Assembly: GCF_009467805.1 (NCBI RefSeq)
Contig: NZ_WIAY01000001.1
Coordinates: 934,982-998,981, forward strand
Direction of reading: 5' to 3'
Source: Stenotrophomonas nematodicola
GTDB taxonomy: Bacteria; Pseudomonadota; Gammaproteobacteria; Xanthomonadales; Xanthomonadaceae
DNA length: 64,000 nt
Part shown: in pieces, positions 26,044-34,260 of the stretch
Layout of the letters: every line of letters starts with the position of its first letter
Numbering within the stretch: the first letter of the stretch is position 1
Notes under the pieces: model-generated
The model's database searches: none
Told to the model about the DNA's origin: nothing
Seen by the model: only the letters and a program-made list of their open reading frames with translations
Position numbers and translations under genes: made by a program

Positions 26044-26934
26044 ATGGAGCTGCGCCATCTTCGCTGCTTCGTAGTTCTTGCTGAGGAGCTACATTTCACG
26101 CGGGCGGCTGAGCGCCTGCATATCGAACAACCACCGCTATCACGAGCCATCAAGGAACTTGAGGACGAGTTGGGCGTAGTGCTCTTCGACCGAAACCGAC
26201 GAGGAACAGTTCTAACGGCGGCGGGCGCGGTCTTCTTGCAAGATGTTCGCCGTCTATTCACAGTGCTGGAACAGGCTCGTGAAAATGCCAAGGCTGTGGC
26301 ATCGGGCTTGCGCGGTAGCCTGCGCATCGCTGTATCAGATGGGGCTATCGATCCACGGCTGTCGGCATTTCTGGCTCGTTGCCGCGCCGAGGAGCCGGAG
26401 ATCGAAATACGCTTGTCAGAAGTGCCTCTGGCAGAGCAAGTGCGTGGCTTGCGTTCGGGCGACTTCATGATCGGGTTCGCGCACACGGGCGATGTCGGCG
26501 ACGGTATCGCTGCCGAACCAATCTGGCACGACCCGCTGGTGATTGCGGTGCCAGCTCGTCACTCATTGCTCACCTACAAGGAGGTGCCACTTCAAGAACT
26601 TCAAGGCCATCCACTTGTCCTGTGCGACCCGCAGGTATGCGAGGGCTATTGCCGCGAACTCAAGCGGCTGCTCAACACGTTGGAGCACAAGCTGAATGTT
26701 GTCGAGGAAGTGTCCTCGCTGGACATGATGCTCACGTTGGTCGGCGCCGGCTACGGCATCGGCTTCATGACGGCGACCAAGATTCCCATCTCCCAACGGC
26801 CGGATGTGGTGATCCGCCCCTTGGCGATGGATTCTGCCGTGATCACCACCTACCTGCTTCGGCCGGACGGCGGCAATTTATCGGCTTCGGTGGAGCGATT
26901 TATCGTTCGCCTTCGCGACTCTTCGGACGGTTGA
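26044..26934 (+). CDS. LysR-type transcriptional regulator
   Basis: LysR regulator of 296 residues with HTH LHFTRAAERLHIEQPPLSRAIKEL (17-40) and a sensor domain at about 90-290. It belongs to the common BenM/CatR-like form. It is followed by a convergent XRE gene and an HTH-less LysR-like gene, a regulatory patch often found at ICE cargo boundaries. No clear target operator is seen next to it. Confidence 0.88.
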   Translation: MELRHLRCFVVLAEELHFTRAAERLHIEQPPLSRAIKELEDELGVVLFDRNRRGTVLTAAGAVFLQDVRRLFTVLEQARENAKAVASGLRGSLRIAVSDGAIDPRLSAFLARCRAEEPEIEIRLSEVPLAEQVRGLRSGDFMIGFAHTGDVGDGIAAEPIWHDPLVIAVPARHSLLTYKEVPLQELQGHPLVLCDPQVCEGYCRELKRLLNTLEHKLNVVEEVSSLDMMLTLVGAGYGIGFMTATKIPISQRPDVVIRPLAMDSAVITTYLLRPDGGNLSASVERFIVRLRDSSDG

Positions 26935-26956
26935 CGGAGCCTGGCAGGCTAGACAC

Positions 26957-27250
26957 TCAGGGATCAGTGTCGGCACGCAGATTGCGTTCGGTCGCCGTCA
27001 TCAGGTCAGCCGCGCTTATTCCAAGTGCCGTAGAAATTTTCAGTATGAGCGGAAGCGTGGGCACGTGCTCACCACGCTCGATCTTACCCATGTGAGAACG
27101 CGAAATGCTTGCCCGAGATGCGAACTCGTCTTGCGCGACTCCTTGAGCGACGCGCGCAGCGCGCACGGCCTGTCCGAAGGCTAACGCCGACTCGGATTCA
27201 TACGTCGATGTGCCAGAAGGACGGCCTGGCTGAATTGTTGATTTCTGCAT
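26957..27250 (-). CDS. Small XRE-family transcriptional regulator
   Basis: HTH_3 protein of 97 residues. The Cro/CI-type HTH is at about 25-80 (FGQAVRAARVAQGVAQDEFA, then ISRSHMGKIERGEHVPTLP). A flexible N-terminus precedes it. ATG 27250 gives MQKSTI. It is divergent from the HTH-less LysR-like gene at 27370. The repeats at 27281-27308 lie between them and may be its operator. Confidence 0.85.
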   Translation of the reverse strand: MQKSTIQPGRPSGTSTYESESALAFGQAVRAARVAQGVAQDEFASRASISRSHMGKIERGEHVPTLPLILKISTALGISAADLMTATERNLRADTDP

Positions 27251-27280
27251 TAGCAGAAGCGTCAAACAATCTGCCACAAT

Positions 27281-27308
27281 TAACCACGTTAAAGATAACG
27301 ACGTTAAA
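27281..27308. promoter_or_regulatory. ACGTTAAA direct repeats between XRE and LysR-like genes
   Basis: ACGTTAAA occurs at 27286-27293 and 27301-27308, 15 bp apart, with TTAAC just before the first copy forming a short inverted repeat. The stretch is AT-rich within a GC-rich region and central to a divergent gene pair. It is a candidate XRE operator. Confidence 0.5.
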
Positions 27309-27369
27309 CTTCACTCTTTCCTGAAACGCTGGTTTGCCTTTCTGGACAGATCGCTTATTGGGGGCCCTC

Positions 27370-28023
27370 ATGCATGACGCCACCAGCCAGTTTTCCCATT
27401 TCAGGCTTGCTATCGCGCCCGGAGTGCCATCCTCTTGCCTCACAACGCTTCTTGCCCTACAGCGCGCGGAGGAACCAGAAGTCACCATCACGTTCTTTGA
27501 GACCTCAGCCGATGATCTGTTGACGGGCCTTGAGGAAGGCCGCTACGACGCTGGAATGACGCTTCGGAACGCTGGTGCTCCGGCTGTGAAAAGCCAACCG
27601 CTCTGGGTGGAGAACGTGGCTGTTGCAGTGCCGCTGGGGTCCCCCTTAGTTGCCCAGGCGAAGATCACGCTTGCCGAGCTTCTGGACTATCCGGTGTTTC
27701 GCTGGCCGGCGGAGGCTTGCCTACTGCTGGATCAGCGACTGTCCTTTCTTCCGTTGAGCCAGCAGAGCATTCAGCACGTGACTTCGTTCGAGATGATGGC
27801 GCTTTGGGTGACCGCTGGCTACGGAGTGGGGCTCTCCGCGCAATCGCGCATTGAGCGTGCCCATGCGTGGGGGATCACTATGCGACCGCTTTCAGACGGC
27901 CCCTACGAGATCGTGACATACCTGCAGCGACCCCACGGACGAGCCAATGTTGTTTCTGAGCGGTTCGAGCACAGGGCAATGCTGGTTGCCAGGGACAGGG
28001 CGGCTTGCTCGAATACCCCATAG
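27370..28023 (+). CDS. LysR substrate-binding domain protein without a DNA-binding domain
   Basis: 217 residues that match only the effector-binding half of a LysR regulator (FRLAIAPGVPSS at the start, WVTAGYGVGLSAQSRIERA near the end). There is no HTH and no upstream frame that could supply one; the sequence before ATG 27370 is the XRE promoter region. A GGGGG ribosome stretch precedes the ATG; an in-frame TTG at 27334 is an alternative. It may be a decayed regulator or a free-standing sensor that works with another protein. Confidence 0.8.
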   Translation: MHDATSQFSHFRLAIAPGVPSSCLTTLLALQRAEEPEVTITFFETSADDLLTGLEEGRYDAGMTLRNAGAPAVKSQPLWVENVAVAVPLGSPLVAQAKITLAELLDYPVFRWPAEACLLLDQRLSFLPLSQQSIQHVTSFEMMALWVTAGYGVGLSAQSRIERAHAWGITMRPLSDGPYEIVTYLQRPHGRANVVSERFEHRAMLVARDRAACSNTP

Positions 28024-28141
28024 CCCGCTCTCGCCGAGGCTGCGTGCGGGTAATTGCAGCGGCACGCGCCTGTTAGCGCGCCAGTGATAGCGCTTCCATC
28101 TCTGGCAATATGATGAATTAACATGGTCTTTGGAGGCACGA

Positions 28142-29110
28142 ATGGTTGGAAGTGGTTGGGATCGAGTACCAATTGACTCGCAAAGCATCGATGCGCCGCT
28201 GTCGCGCGCGGCGGTGTTTCTCACGTTGACGGTCGCCGAGGGCCACGAGGCCCTTCAGGCGGTCGCCGGCGTCTTGGACGGGCTGGACGACCTGATCAAA
28301 ACGGTGGGCTTCCGCGATCTCAACGGCCGGCTGTCGTGCATCACTGCACTGGGATCGGCGCTATGGGACCGTTTCCAGACCGGGAAGCGCCCGAAGGAAC
28401 TACGGCCCTTCGTGCCCATCGAGGGTGCCAAGCACACCGCGCCTGCCACGCCCGGCGACCTGTTCTTTCACATCCGTGCCGAACGCGAGGACCTCTGTTT
28501 TGAATTCGAGCGCCTGCTGCTGGACCAACTGGGCAGCAGCGTGACGGTGGCCGACGAGGTGGTCGGTTTTCGCTACTTCGACTCCCGCGACCTGCTTGGC
28601 TTTGTCGATGGCACGGCCAACCCGACCGGGCACGACATCGGCGCCTCGACGCTGGTCGGCAGTGAAGATCAGGCGTTCGCCGGCGGCAGCTACTTGGTGG
28701 TGCAGAAGTATCTGCACCAAATGCAGCCGTGGGCTCGGCTCGCCAAGGACGAGCAAGAGCGGATCATCGGCCGGGAGATCGTCAGCAATGTCGAATTGCC
28801 CGACGCGACGAGCGGCCAGAAATCGCACAAGACCCTCGCCACGATCGTGGACGACGACGGCACCGAGCACGACATCCTGCGCGACAACATGCCCTTCGGC
28901 CGCCCCGGCCAGGGCGAATATGGCACCTACTTCATCGGCTACTCCAGGCATCTGTGGGTGACGCAGAAGATGCTGGAGCGCATGTTCCTCGGCGATCCGC
29001 CAGGCATGCACGACCGCCTGCTCGATTTCTCGACGGCGCACACCGGCGCCGTGTTCTTCGCTCCCGCACCGCGCACGCTGAGCGAACTCGTGGAGGCGGT
29101 GCAAGCGTAA
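28142..29110 (+). CDS. DyP-type heme peroxidase
   Basis: Dye-decolorising peroxidase of 322 residues. The distal motif GFVDGTANP (153-161, Asp156) is the GxxDG hallmark, and GQGEYGTYFIGYSR near 258-271 is a further conserved heme-pocket stretch. No Tat or Sec signal is visible, so it is probably cytoplasmic. The ATG at 28142 has a strong GGAGG site. No encapsulin gene is adjacent. On this element it would fit as a peroxide-linked stress function. Confidence 0.93.
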   Translation: MVGSGWDRVPIDSQSIDAPLSRAAVFLTLTVAEGHEALQAVAGVLDGLDDLIKTVGFRDLNGRLSCITALGSALWDRFQTGKRPKELRPFVPIEGAKHTAPATPGDLFFHIRAEREDLCFEFERLLLDQLGSSVTVADEVVGFRYFDSRDLLGFVDGTANPTGHDIGASTLVGSEDQAFAGGSYLVVQKYLHQMQPWARLAKDEQERIIGREIVSNVELPDATSGQKSHKTLATIVDDDGTEHDILRDNMPFGRPGQGEYGTYFIGYSRHLWVTQKMLERMFLGDPPGMHDRLLDFSTAHTGAVFFAPAPRTLSELVEAVQA

Positions 29111-29134
29111 TGCAGGGGCCGCAAGGCCCCTGCA
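29111..29134. terminator. Bidirectional terminator between DyP and integrase
   Basis: TGCAGGGGCC-GCAA-GGCCCCTGCA is a perfect 10-bp stem with a stable GNRA-type tetraloop between two convergent genes. It lacks a long U-tract. Confidence 0.65.
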
Positions 29135-29147
29135 AGGTTTGAGAGCC

Positions 29148-31091
29148 CTATGCTCCGTCTAGAACTACTGCGCTATCCACCAGCCGACGAACGCTTTGCC
29201 GCACATCCTCGGGGATGGGGTACGGGGCAATGGCCTCGGGCATATCCGCATAGTGCTGGTAGTCGCCCATGATGACCTGGATGATCGCCGGTACGTTGGT
29301 CGGCGTGACCGCATCAATGGCCGCGCGGTCCCCCAGGTCAGGGTGCGGCTGGGTCAGCATGCGGTACAGATCCCACGAATCCGCGTGCGGGCACTGGTTC
29401 ATGAGCACCTGGGCCAGCTTGTGCTTGAGCGGCACCAGTTGCCAATCGGGAACACGCTGCCCCCGATTGCCCAAACTGATGGACAGCAACTTGCCCGCTT
29501 TCAGTTCGCGGTTGATCTGGTCCTTGGACTTTCCGGCCAGCTTGCCGAACAGCGGGACCGGCAAGCTGCTTGGAGACTCGTAGATGGTCAGCATTTCCTC
29601 GCGCTCGCGCTGGATCGCGGACACTTCCGGCTCTGGGGCATGCGTCGGAGGCGGCGGTACCTGAGACAGCCGCTGGAACGTGATGCCGCCGCTGCTCGGG
29701 GTTACGACAATAGGCGTGGCCACGACGGGCGGGACGCCGGGAGGAGTGGGCTCGGCCATCGCGAGGGTCGCATCCACCGCTTCCTCCACTTCTGCCATCG
29801 CCGGCGCCCCGTCGATACGGATGGTCAGATGCGCGCTCGCGGCTTCCACTTCGCCCTGTTCGAGCAGGTCGAGCCGATCGGCCCAGTCCTGCATCATCCG
29901 ACGGCGCGGCTCAACGTACTTGGCGTGGTTGTAGGACGAACTCACCTTGTTGGGGTCGGAATGGGAAAGCTGCGCGTCCACCCAAATCTTCGGGTAGCCA
30001 ATCTCGTTGAGCGCCGTCGAGATAGTGCCGCGGATGCCGTGGCCGGTCAGGCGCCCCTCATAGCCCATGAGCTGCACGGCCTTGTTGAGGGTGTTCTCGC
30101 TGATGCGCTTCTTGAGTTCGCTGCGGTGTGACAGCAAGTACTTCTGCGCCGGCCGCATCACCCCCAGGAGATAGCGCACGATCTCGATGGCCTGCAGGGA
30201 TAGCGGCACGATATAGGGGGGCACATCCTGCGGCCGCTTCCCTGCCTTGCGCATTTCATCCTGGAGCTGCTTGACGATCTGCGGTGGGATGATCCACAAG
30301 CCCCTGTCGAGGTCGAACTGTTCGGGTTCGGCCAATCGCAGTTCGCCGGTGCGCACCCCGGTCAGGAACAGCAGCCGGACGCCAAGCTGGGTCTGCCAGC
30401 CACGGGGGTTGTAGAGCCGGAGCTTCTGGAGGAACTCGGGCATCTCGGGCAGGTGCAGGTAGGGATTGTGGGCTACGGGGGGCTTGGGCTCTGCCACCAC
30501 GTCCAGGTCGGCGGCCGGGTTGACTTCCAACCCCTCGGCAATGACCAGGGCATAGCGGAACAACTGGTTGAACCAGGTGCGGACCTTCTCGGCGGTGGTG
30601 AACGCCTTGCGTTTCTCGATCGCCGCCAAGACGCCCAGGAGTTGGGGGCGGCGAATGTCGTAGATCGACATTCTTCCCAGGGTGGGCAACACGTCCTTGT
30701 TGAAGATGCGCAGGATCTGCGACAGCGTGCTTTGACGGCCTTCCTTGAGTTCCTTGCGGCGATGCTCGACCCAGGCATCGAAGACGGTCTTGAAGGTGTA
30801 TTCGCCCGCCAGCTTGGCCGCGTGCCGTTTCTGGTCGCGCTCGACCTGAGGATCGATCCCCCTGGCGAGCAGGGCCTGGGCCTTGTCTCGCTCGATCCGG
30901 GCCTCGCGCAGGCTGAGAGCAGGATAGCCGCCCAGGCACAGGCGCTTTTGCTTGCCCAGCCAGTAGTAGCGGAATTGCCATGACTTGCCGCCTGCGGCTG
31001 AGACCATCAGGCCCAGGCAGTCGTTGTCGGAGAGGGTGTAGCGTTTTCCGGTGGTCTTCGCCTGCCGGACGGTCAGATCAGAGAGCGCCAT
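29148..31091 (-). CDS. int: ICE tyrosine recombinase with antitoxin-like C-terminal extension
   Basis: Integrase/excisionase of the P4/clc type (647 residues from ATG 31091). Residues 1-85 are the DUF4102 arm-binding domain, about 95-195 the core-binding domain and 210-405 the catalytic domain. Catalytic residues visible are Arg247, His351-x-x-Arg354, His377 and Tyr387. A Pro-rich linker (about 430-490) leads to an extension (about 496-615) with an HTH-like part (LFGKLAGKSKDQINRELKAG) and a degenerate DUF2384 part (LGDRAAIDAV) resembling the antitoxin at 617-1249. It starts next to the att site and reads away from the tRNA. Confidence 0.95.
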   Translation of the reverse strand: MALSDLTVRQAKTTGKRYTLSDNDCLGLMVSAAGGKSWQFRYYWLGKQKRLCLGGYPALSLREARIERDKAQALLARGIDPQVERDQKRHAAKLAGEYTFKTVFDAWVEHRRKELKEGRQSTLSQILRIFNKDVLPTLGRMSIYDIRRPQLLGVLAAIEKRKAFTTAEKVRTWFNQLFRYALVIAEGLEVNPAADLDVVAEPKPPVAHNPYLHLPEMPEFLQKLRLYNPRGWQTQLGVRLLFLTGVRTGELRLAEPEQFDLDRGLWIIPPQIVKQLQDEMRKAGKRPQDVPPYIVPLSLQAIEIVRYLLGVMRPAQKYLLSHRSELKKRISENTLNKAVQLMGYEGRLTGHGIRGTISTALNEIGYPKIWVDAQLSHSDPNKVSSSYNHAKYVEPRRRMMQDWADRLDLLEQGEVEAASAHLTIRIDGAPAMAEVEEAVDATLAMAEPTPPGVPPVVATPIVVTPSSGGITFQRLSQVPPPPTHAPEPEVSAIQREREEMLTIYESPSSLPVPLFGKLAGKSKDQINRELKAGKLLSISLGNRGQRVPDWQLVPLKHKLAQVLMNQCPHADSWDLYRMLTQPHPDLGDRAAIDAVTPTNVPAIIQVIMGDYQHYADMPEAIAPYPIPEDVRQSVRRLVDSAVVLDGA

Positions 31092-31118
31092 TTCGAGACT
31101 CCTAAGTAATGACTTAGG
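31092..31118 (-). promoter_or_regulatory. Palindrome overlapping the integrase ribosome site
   Basis: CCTAAGT-N4-ACTTAGG (31101-31118) is a perfect 7-bp inverted repeat just upstream of the integrase. On the minus strand its last arm runs into AGGAG, 8 bases before the ATG, so the Shine-Dalgarno lies at the edge of the palindrome. It could be a repressor operator or an mRNA hairpin that limits integrase translation. Confidence 0.6.
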
Positions 31119-31249
31119 CCCTATGCTCGTCATGGTCCCCGCTCAGCCCCAGCAACTATCCGGTAGCCGACCCACCCGTATTCTTGTGCCTTATTTGGTC
31201 ACTCAAAAACGGTAGCTGTGGGTGGATTTCCGTGGCACTCGCTGGAATG

Positions 31250-31275
31250 AAAAAAGGAGCCGAAGCTCCTTTTTT
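31250..31275. terminator. Rho-independent terminator between tRNA-Gly and integrase
   Basis: AAAAAAGGAGC-CGAA-GCTCCTTTTTT is a fully symmetrical intrinsic terminator active in both directions. It lies inside the ICE end, 43 bases from the tRNA 3' end. It should stop tRNA-Gly transcripts from entering the integrase gene. Confidence 0.9.
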
Positions 31276-31317
31276 CAATGACCTACAGACCCCAGTAGAA
31301 GTCTGTGGATCAAAATT

Positions 31318-31393
<76 letters not shown>

Positions 31394-31551
31394 AGACTTT
31401 CGACTGCTCCGACTGCATCGCACCCGGGGGTGCTGGAGGCTTCCGGCCCCTCGACCTGCGTCGAAGGAGCGCTATTGTGTCGGGATTCCTTCACGCCGTC
31501 AACATGCTTGTTCAGCCGGTGTGGAACGGCCGCGTTCACCATAGACCGCCC

Positions 31552-32658
31552 TCACACGCGCATGCCGCGTCGATGGAAGTAGATCTGTTCGGCCACCCGC
31601 CGCATCGCCCCCGACTGCAGGGCCAGGTCCAGCGGCCAGTCCATCTGCAGATGGTCCATTGCCCAGCGCAGAACCCGCTTGGCCCGGAACCTCGGTGCCG
31701 CGCCTGCGGCAACGCTTTCCGGTGCCGGCCCCTGCCCGCGCAGATGCAGCGCGATGGCATCGCCCACAGTCCATCCATGCCGCCACGAGGAATGAATGCC
31801 GCCGGCCGACAGCGGCGAGACGATCCCGGCCGCGTCGCCGGTCAGGATCACGCCGGGCGCGGTGATCGGCCCGTCCGGCAGCCCGCACGGCACCAGGCCC
31901 GCGCGGGTGGCACCGGCCTGGGCGGACGCGGGCAGGCCCACCGCGTCGCGGACGTGCGCCAGGAAGCCCTCCCTGTCCGGCTGCCGCGCACGCGCGGGAT
32001 CATGGCGCAGCGCCAGCCCGACCTGCACGCCGGTCGGATTCTGCGCGACCCAGCCGATGTAGCCTGGCGCGAACCGCCGGCTCGCAAAACAGTGAAGCGC
32101 ACCGGCCTCGGGCAACACCACGCCGGCGAACTCCTGCTCCACGCCATAGAGATGGTCCCGCACCCGGCCCAGCCCGGTCCGGTCCGCCACGCGCGAGGTG
32201 GCGCCGTCGGCACCGACCAGATAGCGGGCACGCCCCACACCCTCCACCTGCCAGCCCACGCCCTCGCGCCGCGCATGGGTGAACGACTGCCCCAGGCGCA
32301 GCGCCACCCCGCTGGCACGCAGTTCGCTGGCCAGCCAGCGCAGCAGGTTCGGCGTATCGGTGGTCATGAAGTAGTAGTCCGGTGCTGCCAGCAGCACGCT
32401 GCGCAGGTTCGGGGCATACATCCGCACGTGCTCCACCCGCTGGACCAGTGCATCGGGCACGCGTCGCAGCCAGGTCTGCTCGATCGCCTCCTTCACGATG
32501 ATGCCGGTGGTATGCAGGCGCGCACCGGGATCGGCCTTGCGCTCGAGCACACACACACGCAGGCCATACTGCGCAGCCGCCAGCGCGCAGGCGGCGCCGG
32601 CAAAGCTGGCGCCGACCACCACCAGATCCCAGTCGTAGGCGGAAGAAGCGGTTTCCAT
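31552..32658 (-). CDS. FAD-dependent oxidoreductase, geranylgeranyl-reductase-like
   Basis: Flavoprotein of 368 residues. The FAD motif is VVVGASFAGAACALAAA (about 11-27) and the second FAD contact is LTGDAAGIVSPLSAGGIHSS, typical of the geranylgeranyl reductase/halogenase-like group (PHBH fold). ATG 32658 gives METASS; the frame stays open further but lies under the divergent gene's promoter. It is the first chromosomal gene beyond the ICE. The substrate is unknown, and a lipid or aromatic compound is likely. Confidence 0.8.
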   Translation of the reverse strand: METASSAYDWDLVVVGASFAGAACALAAAQYGLRVCVLERKADPGARLHTTGIIVKEAIEQTWLRRVPDALVQRVEHVRMYAPNLRSVLLAAPDYYFMTTDTPNLLRWLASELRASGVALRLGQSFTHARREGVGWQVEGVGRARYLVGADGATSRVADRTGLGRVRDHLYGVEQEFAGVVLPEAGALHCFASRRFAPGYIGWVAQNPTGVQVGLALRHDPARARQPDREGFLAHVRDAVGLPASAQAGATRAGLVPCGLPDGPITAPGVILTGDAAGIVSPLSAGGIHSSWRHGWTVGDAIALHLRGQGPAPESVAAGAAPRFRAKRVLRWAMDHLQMDWPLDLALQSGAMRRVAEQIYFHRRGMRV

Positions 32659-32793
32659 TGGTGGCGTGGTCCTGCGCAGGCGAGGTGTGCAGGATCGCGG
32701 TCGCCGGCGGAGCGGCCATGAAGTGCCGGTGAAGCGGGTATGAAGCGACACGCCCGCAGCGCAGCGCGTCGCCCCCATGTGACAATCCGCGCC

Positions 32794-33405
32794 ATGAACT
32801 ACCTTCTCACCGGGCTGCTGGGCCTGTGCACCGCGGTGGCCGCAGCAGGCGCCTGCCCTGCCCTGGCTGCGCCGCCGCCCCTCCATCTGCCGCTGGCAGA
32901 CGGCAGCGGCGCATACCTGCGCATCGACAGCGCCGCTGGCAGTGCGCAGCTGCTGTCCGCTGCCGGCCCTACCGATCTGCGGGTGAATCCGACACTGCGC
33001 GACGCGCTGTCCCGGTCGGACACAGTGATGGCACTGGGACGCCACGCAGCCGCAACGGAAGCGGACGGCAGCCTGCTGTTGTTCATCAGCGCCGCATCGC
33101 GCCCCGGTGCCCCGATGGGCTACTGCGGCGCAGGACAGGAAGACGGCCTTCTGCTGCTCGGGGTGCGCGAGGGCGCACTGGTCCAGCTCGATTTCATGTT
33201 GCTGCAGAGCTGTCTGGATTCGATCGACATGGCCATCGATCTGGCCGACGGACCTGTCGCGGCCTTCCGCTCACTGCCCGCGCCTTGGCTGGTGAGTTTT
33301 GCGGCCGTCGAGGAAGACAGGCTCGTCCAGCGCTGCGTGGGCATTCGTGATGAACGCCTGAGGCTGGAAGACGATTGCGATACGGCGCCGCGCACGATGC
33401 CGTGA
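32794..33405 (+). CDS. Secreted hypothetical protein
   Basis: 203 residues beginning with a clear Sec signal peptide (NYLLTGLLGLCTAVAAAG, cleavage probably after ALA near residue 26). The mature part has no recognised domain; it contains three or four cysteines that could pair and ends in an acidic tail. ATG 32794 is chosen because the signal peptide begins there; the frame extends 18 codons upstream. It ends before a strong terminator. Confidence 0.65.
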   Translation: MNYLLTGLLGLCTAVAAAGACPALAAPPPLHLPLADGSGAYLRIDSAAGSAQLLSAAGPTDLRVNPTLRDALSRSDTVMALGRHAAATEADGSLLLFISAASRPGAPMGYCGAGQEDGLLLLGVREGALVQLDFMLLQSCLDSIDMAIDLADGPVAAFRSLPAPWLVSFAAVEEDRLVQRCVGIRDERLRLEDDCDTAPRTMP

Positions 33406-33433
33406 GTGCGCCTGTCCAAACCAACCGCAGAAA

Positions 33434-33465
33434 CAGAAAAAGCGACCTTCCGGTCGCTTTTTCTG
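33434..33465. terminator. Bidirectional rho-independent terminator
   Basis: CAGAAAAAGCGACC-TTCC-GGTCGCTTTTTCTG, a perfect 14-bp arm pair with A/T tracts on both sides. It ends the secreted-protein gene from the left and the tRNA-Gly transcript from the right. Confidence 0.92.
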
Positions 33466-33505
33466 CTGGCTTCCACTGCGATCAACCGCCTTGAAAACCG
33501 ATATC

Positions 33506-33581
<76 letters not shown>

Positions 33582-33627
33582 TTGGGAGGCGAAATTTTAC
33601 AGCCAAACGCGGTGCTGTCAACAGCCC

Positions 33628-34251
33628 TCAGGCATTCTTTTTTGCCTTGGCGCTTTCACGCGCGGCGCGTTCGTCTTCACGCAGGCTCGGCCAGGCCGCA
33701 TGCAGGTACTGCAGGCCGGAGAACAGCGTGAGCACGGCGGCGATCGCCAGCGTCCAGTCGCCGATGTGGAACACGACTTCGCCCATCCAGATCTCGTGCA
33801 TCGGTGTATGCGGCGCCACCGAGTACAGCAGGCACAGCAGCGCCACCATCTGCGCGGTGGTTTTGATCTTGCCGATCAGGGCGACGCGCACCTTGGCGCG
33901 CTGACCGATCTCGGCCATCCACTCGCGCAGCGCCGACACCGCGATCTCGCGACCGACGATCACGGCCGCCCAGAATGCCATCCACGGCGTGGGATGGCCC
34001 TGCACGATCAGGAACAGCGCCACGGCCACCATCAGCTTGTCCGCGACCGGATCGAGGAAGGCGCCGAACGCCGAGGCCAGGTCGTAGCGGCGCGCGATCC
34101 AGCCATCCAGCCAGTCGGTCAATGCGGCCAGGCCGAAGATCGCCGCGGAGGCGAAATTGGTCCACTTGTAGGGGAGGTAGAACACCAGCACCAGCACCGG
34201 GATCATCACAATCCGCAGCAGCGTCAGCCAGGTGGGGAGGGTCAACTTCAT
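33628..34251 (-). CDS. pgsA: CDP-diacylglycerol-glycerol-3-phosphate 3-phosphatidyltransferase
   Basis: Makes phosphatidylglycerophosphate, the first step to phosphatidylglycerol and cardiolipin, in the inner membrane. It has 207 residues with several hydrophobic segments. The CDP-alcohol transferase motif is complete: Asp49-Gly50, Ala53-Arg54, Gly63, Asp67 and Asp71. A charged C-terminal tail rich in Arg/Glu/Lys follows. It is 9 bases after uvrC, the usual gammaproteobacterial pairing. Confidence 0.96.
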   Translation of the reverse strand: MKLTLPTWLTLLRIVMIPVLVLVFYLPYKWTNFASAAIFGLAALTDWLDGWIARRYDLASAFGAFLDPVADKLMVAVALFLIVQGHPTPWMAFWAAVIVGREIAVSALREWMAEIGQRAKVRVALIGKIKTTAQMVALLCLLYSVAPHTPMHEIWMGEVVFHIGDWTLAIAAVLTLFSGLQYLHAAWPSLREDERAARESAKAKKNA

Positions 34252-34260
34252 TGCGTCTCT

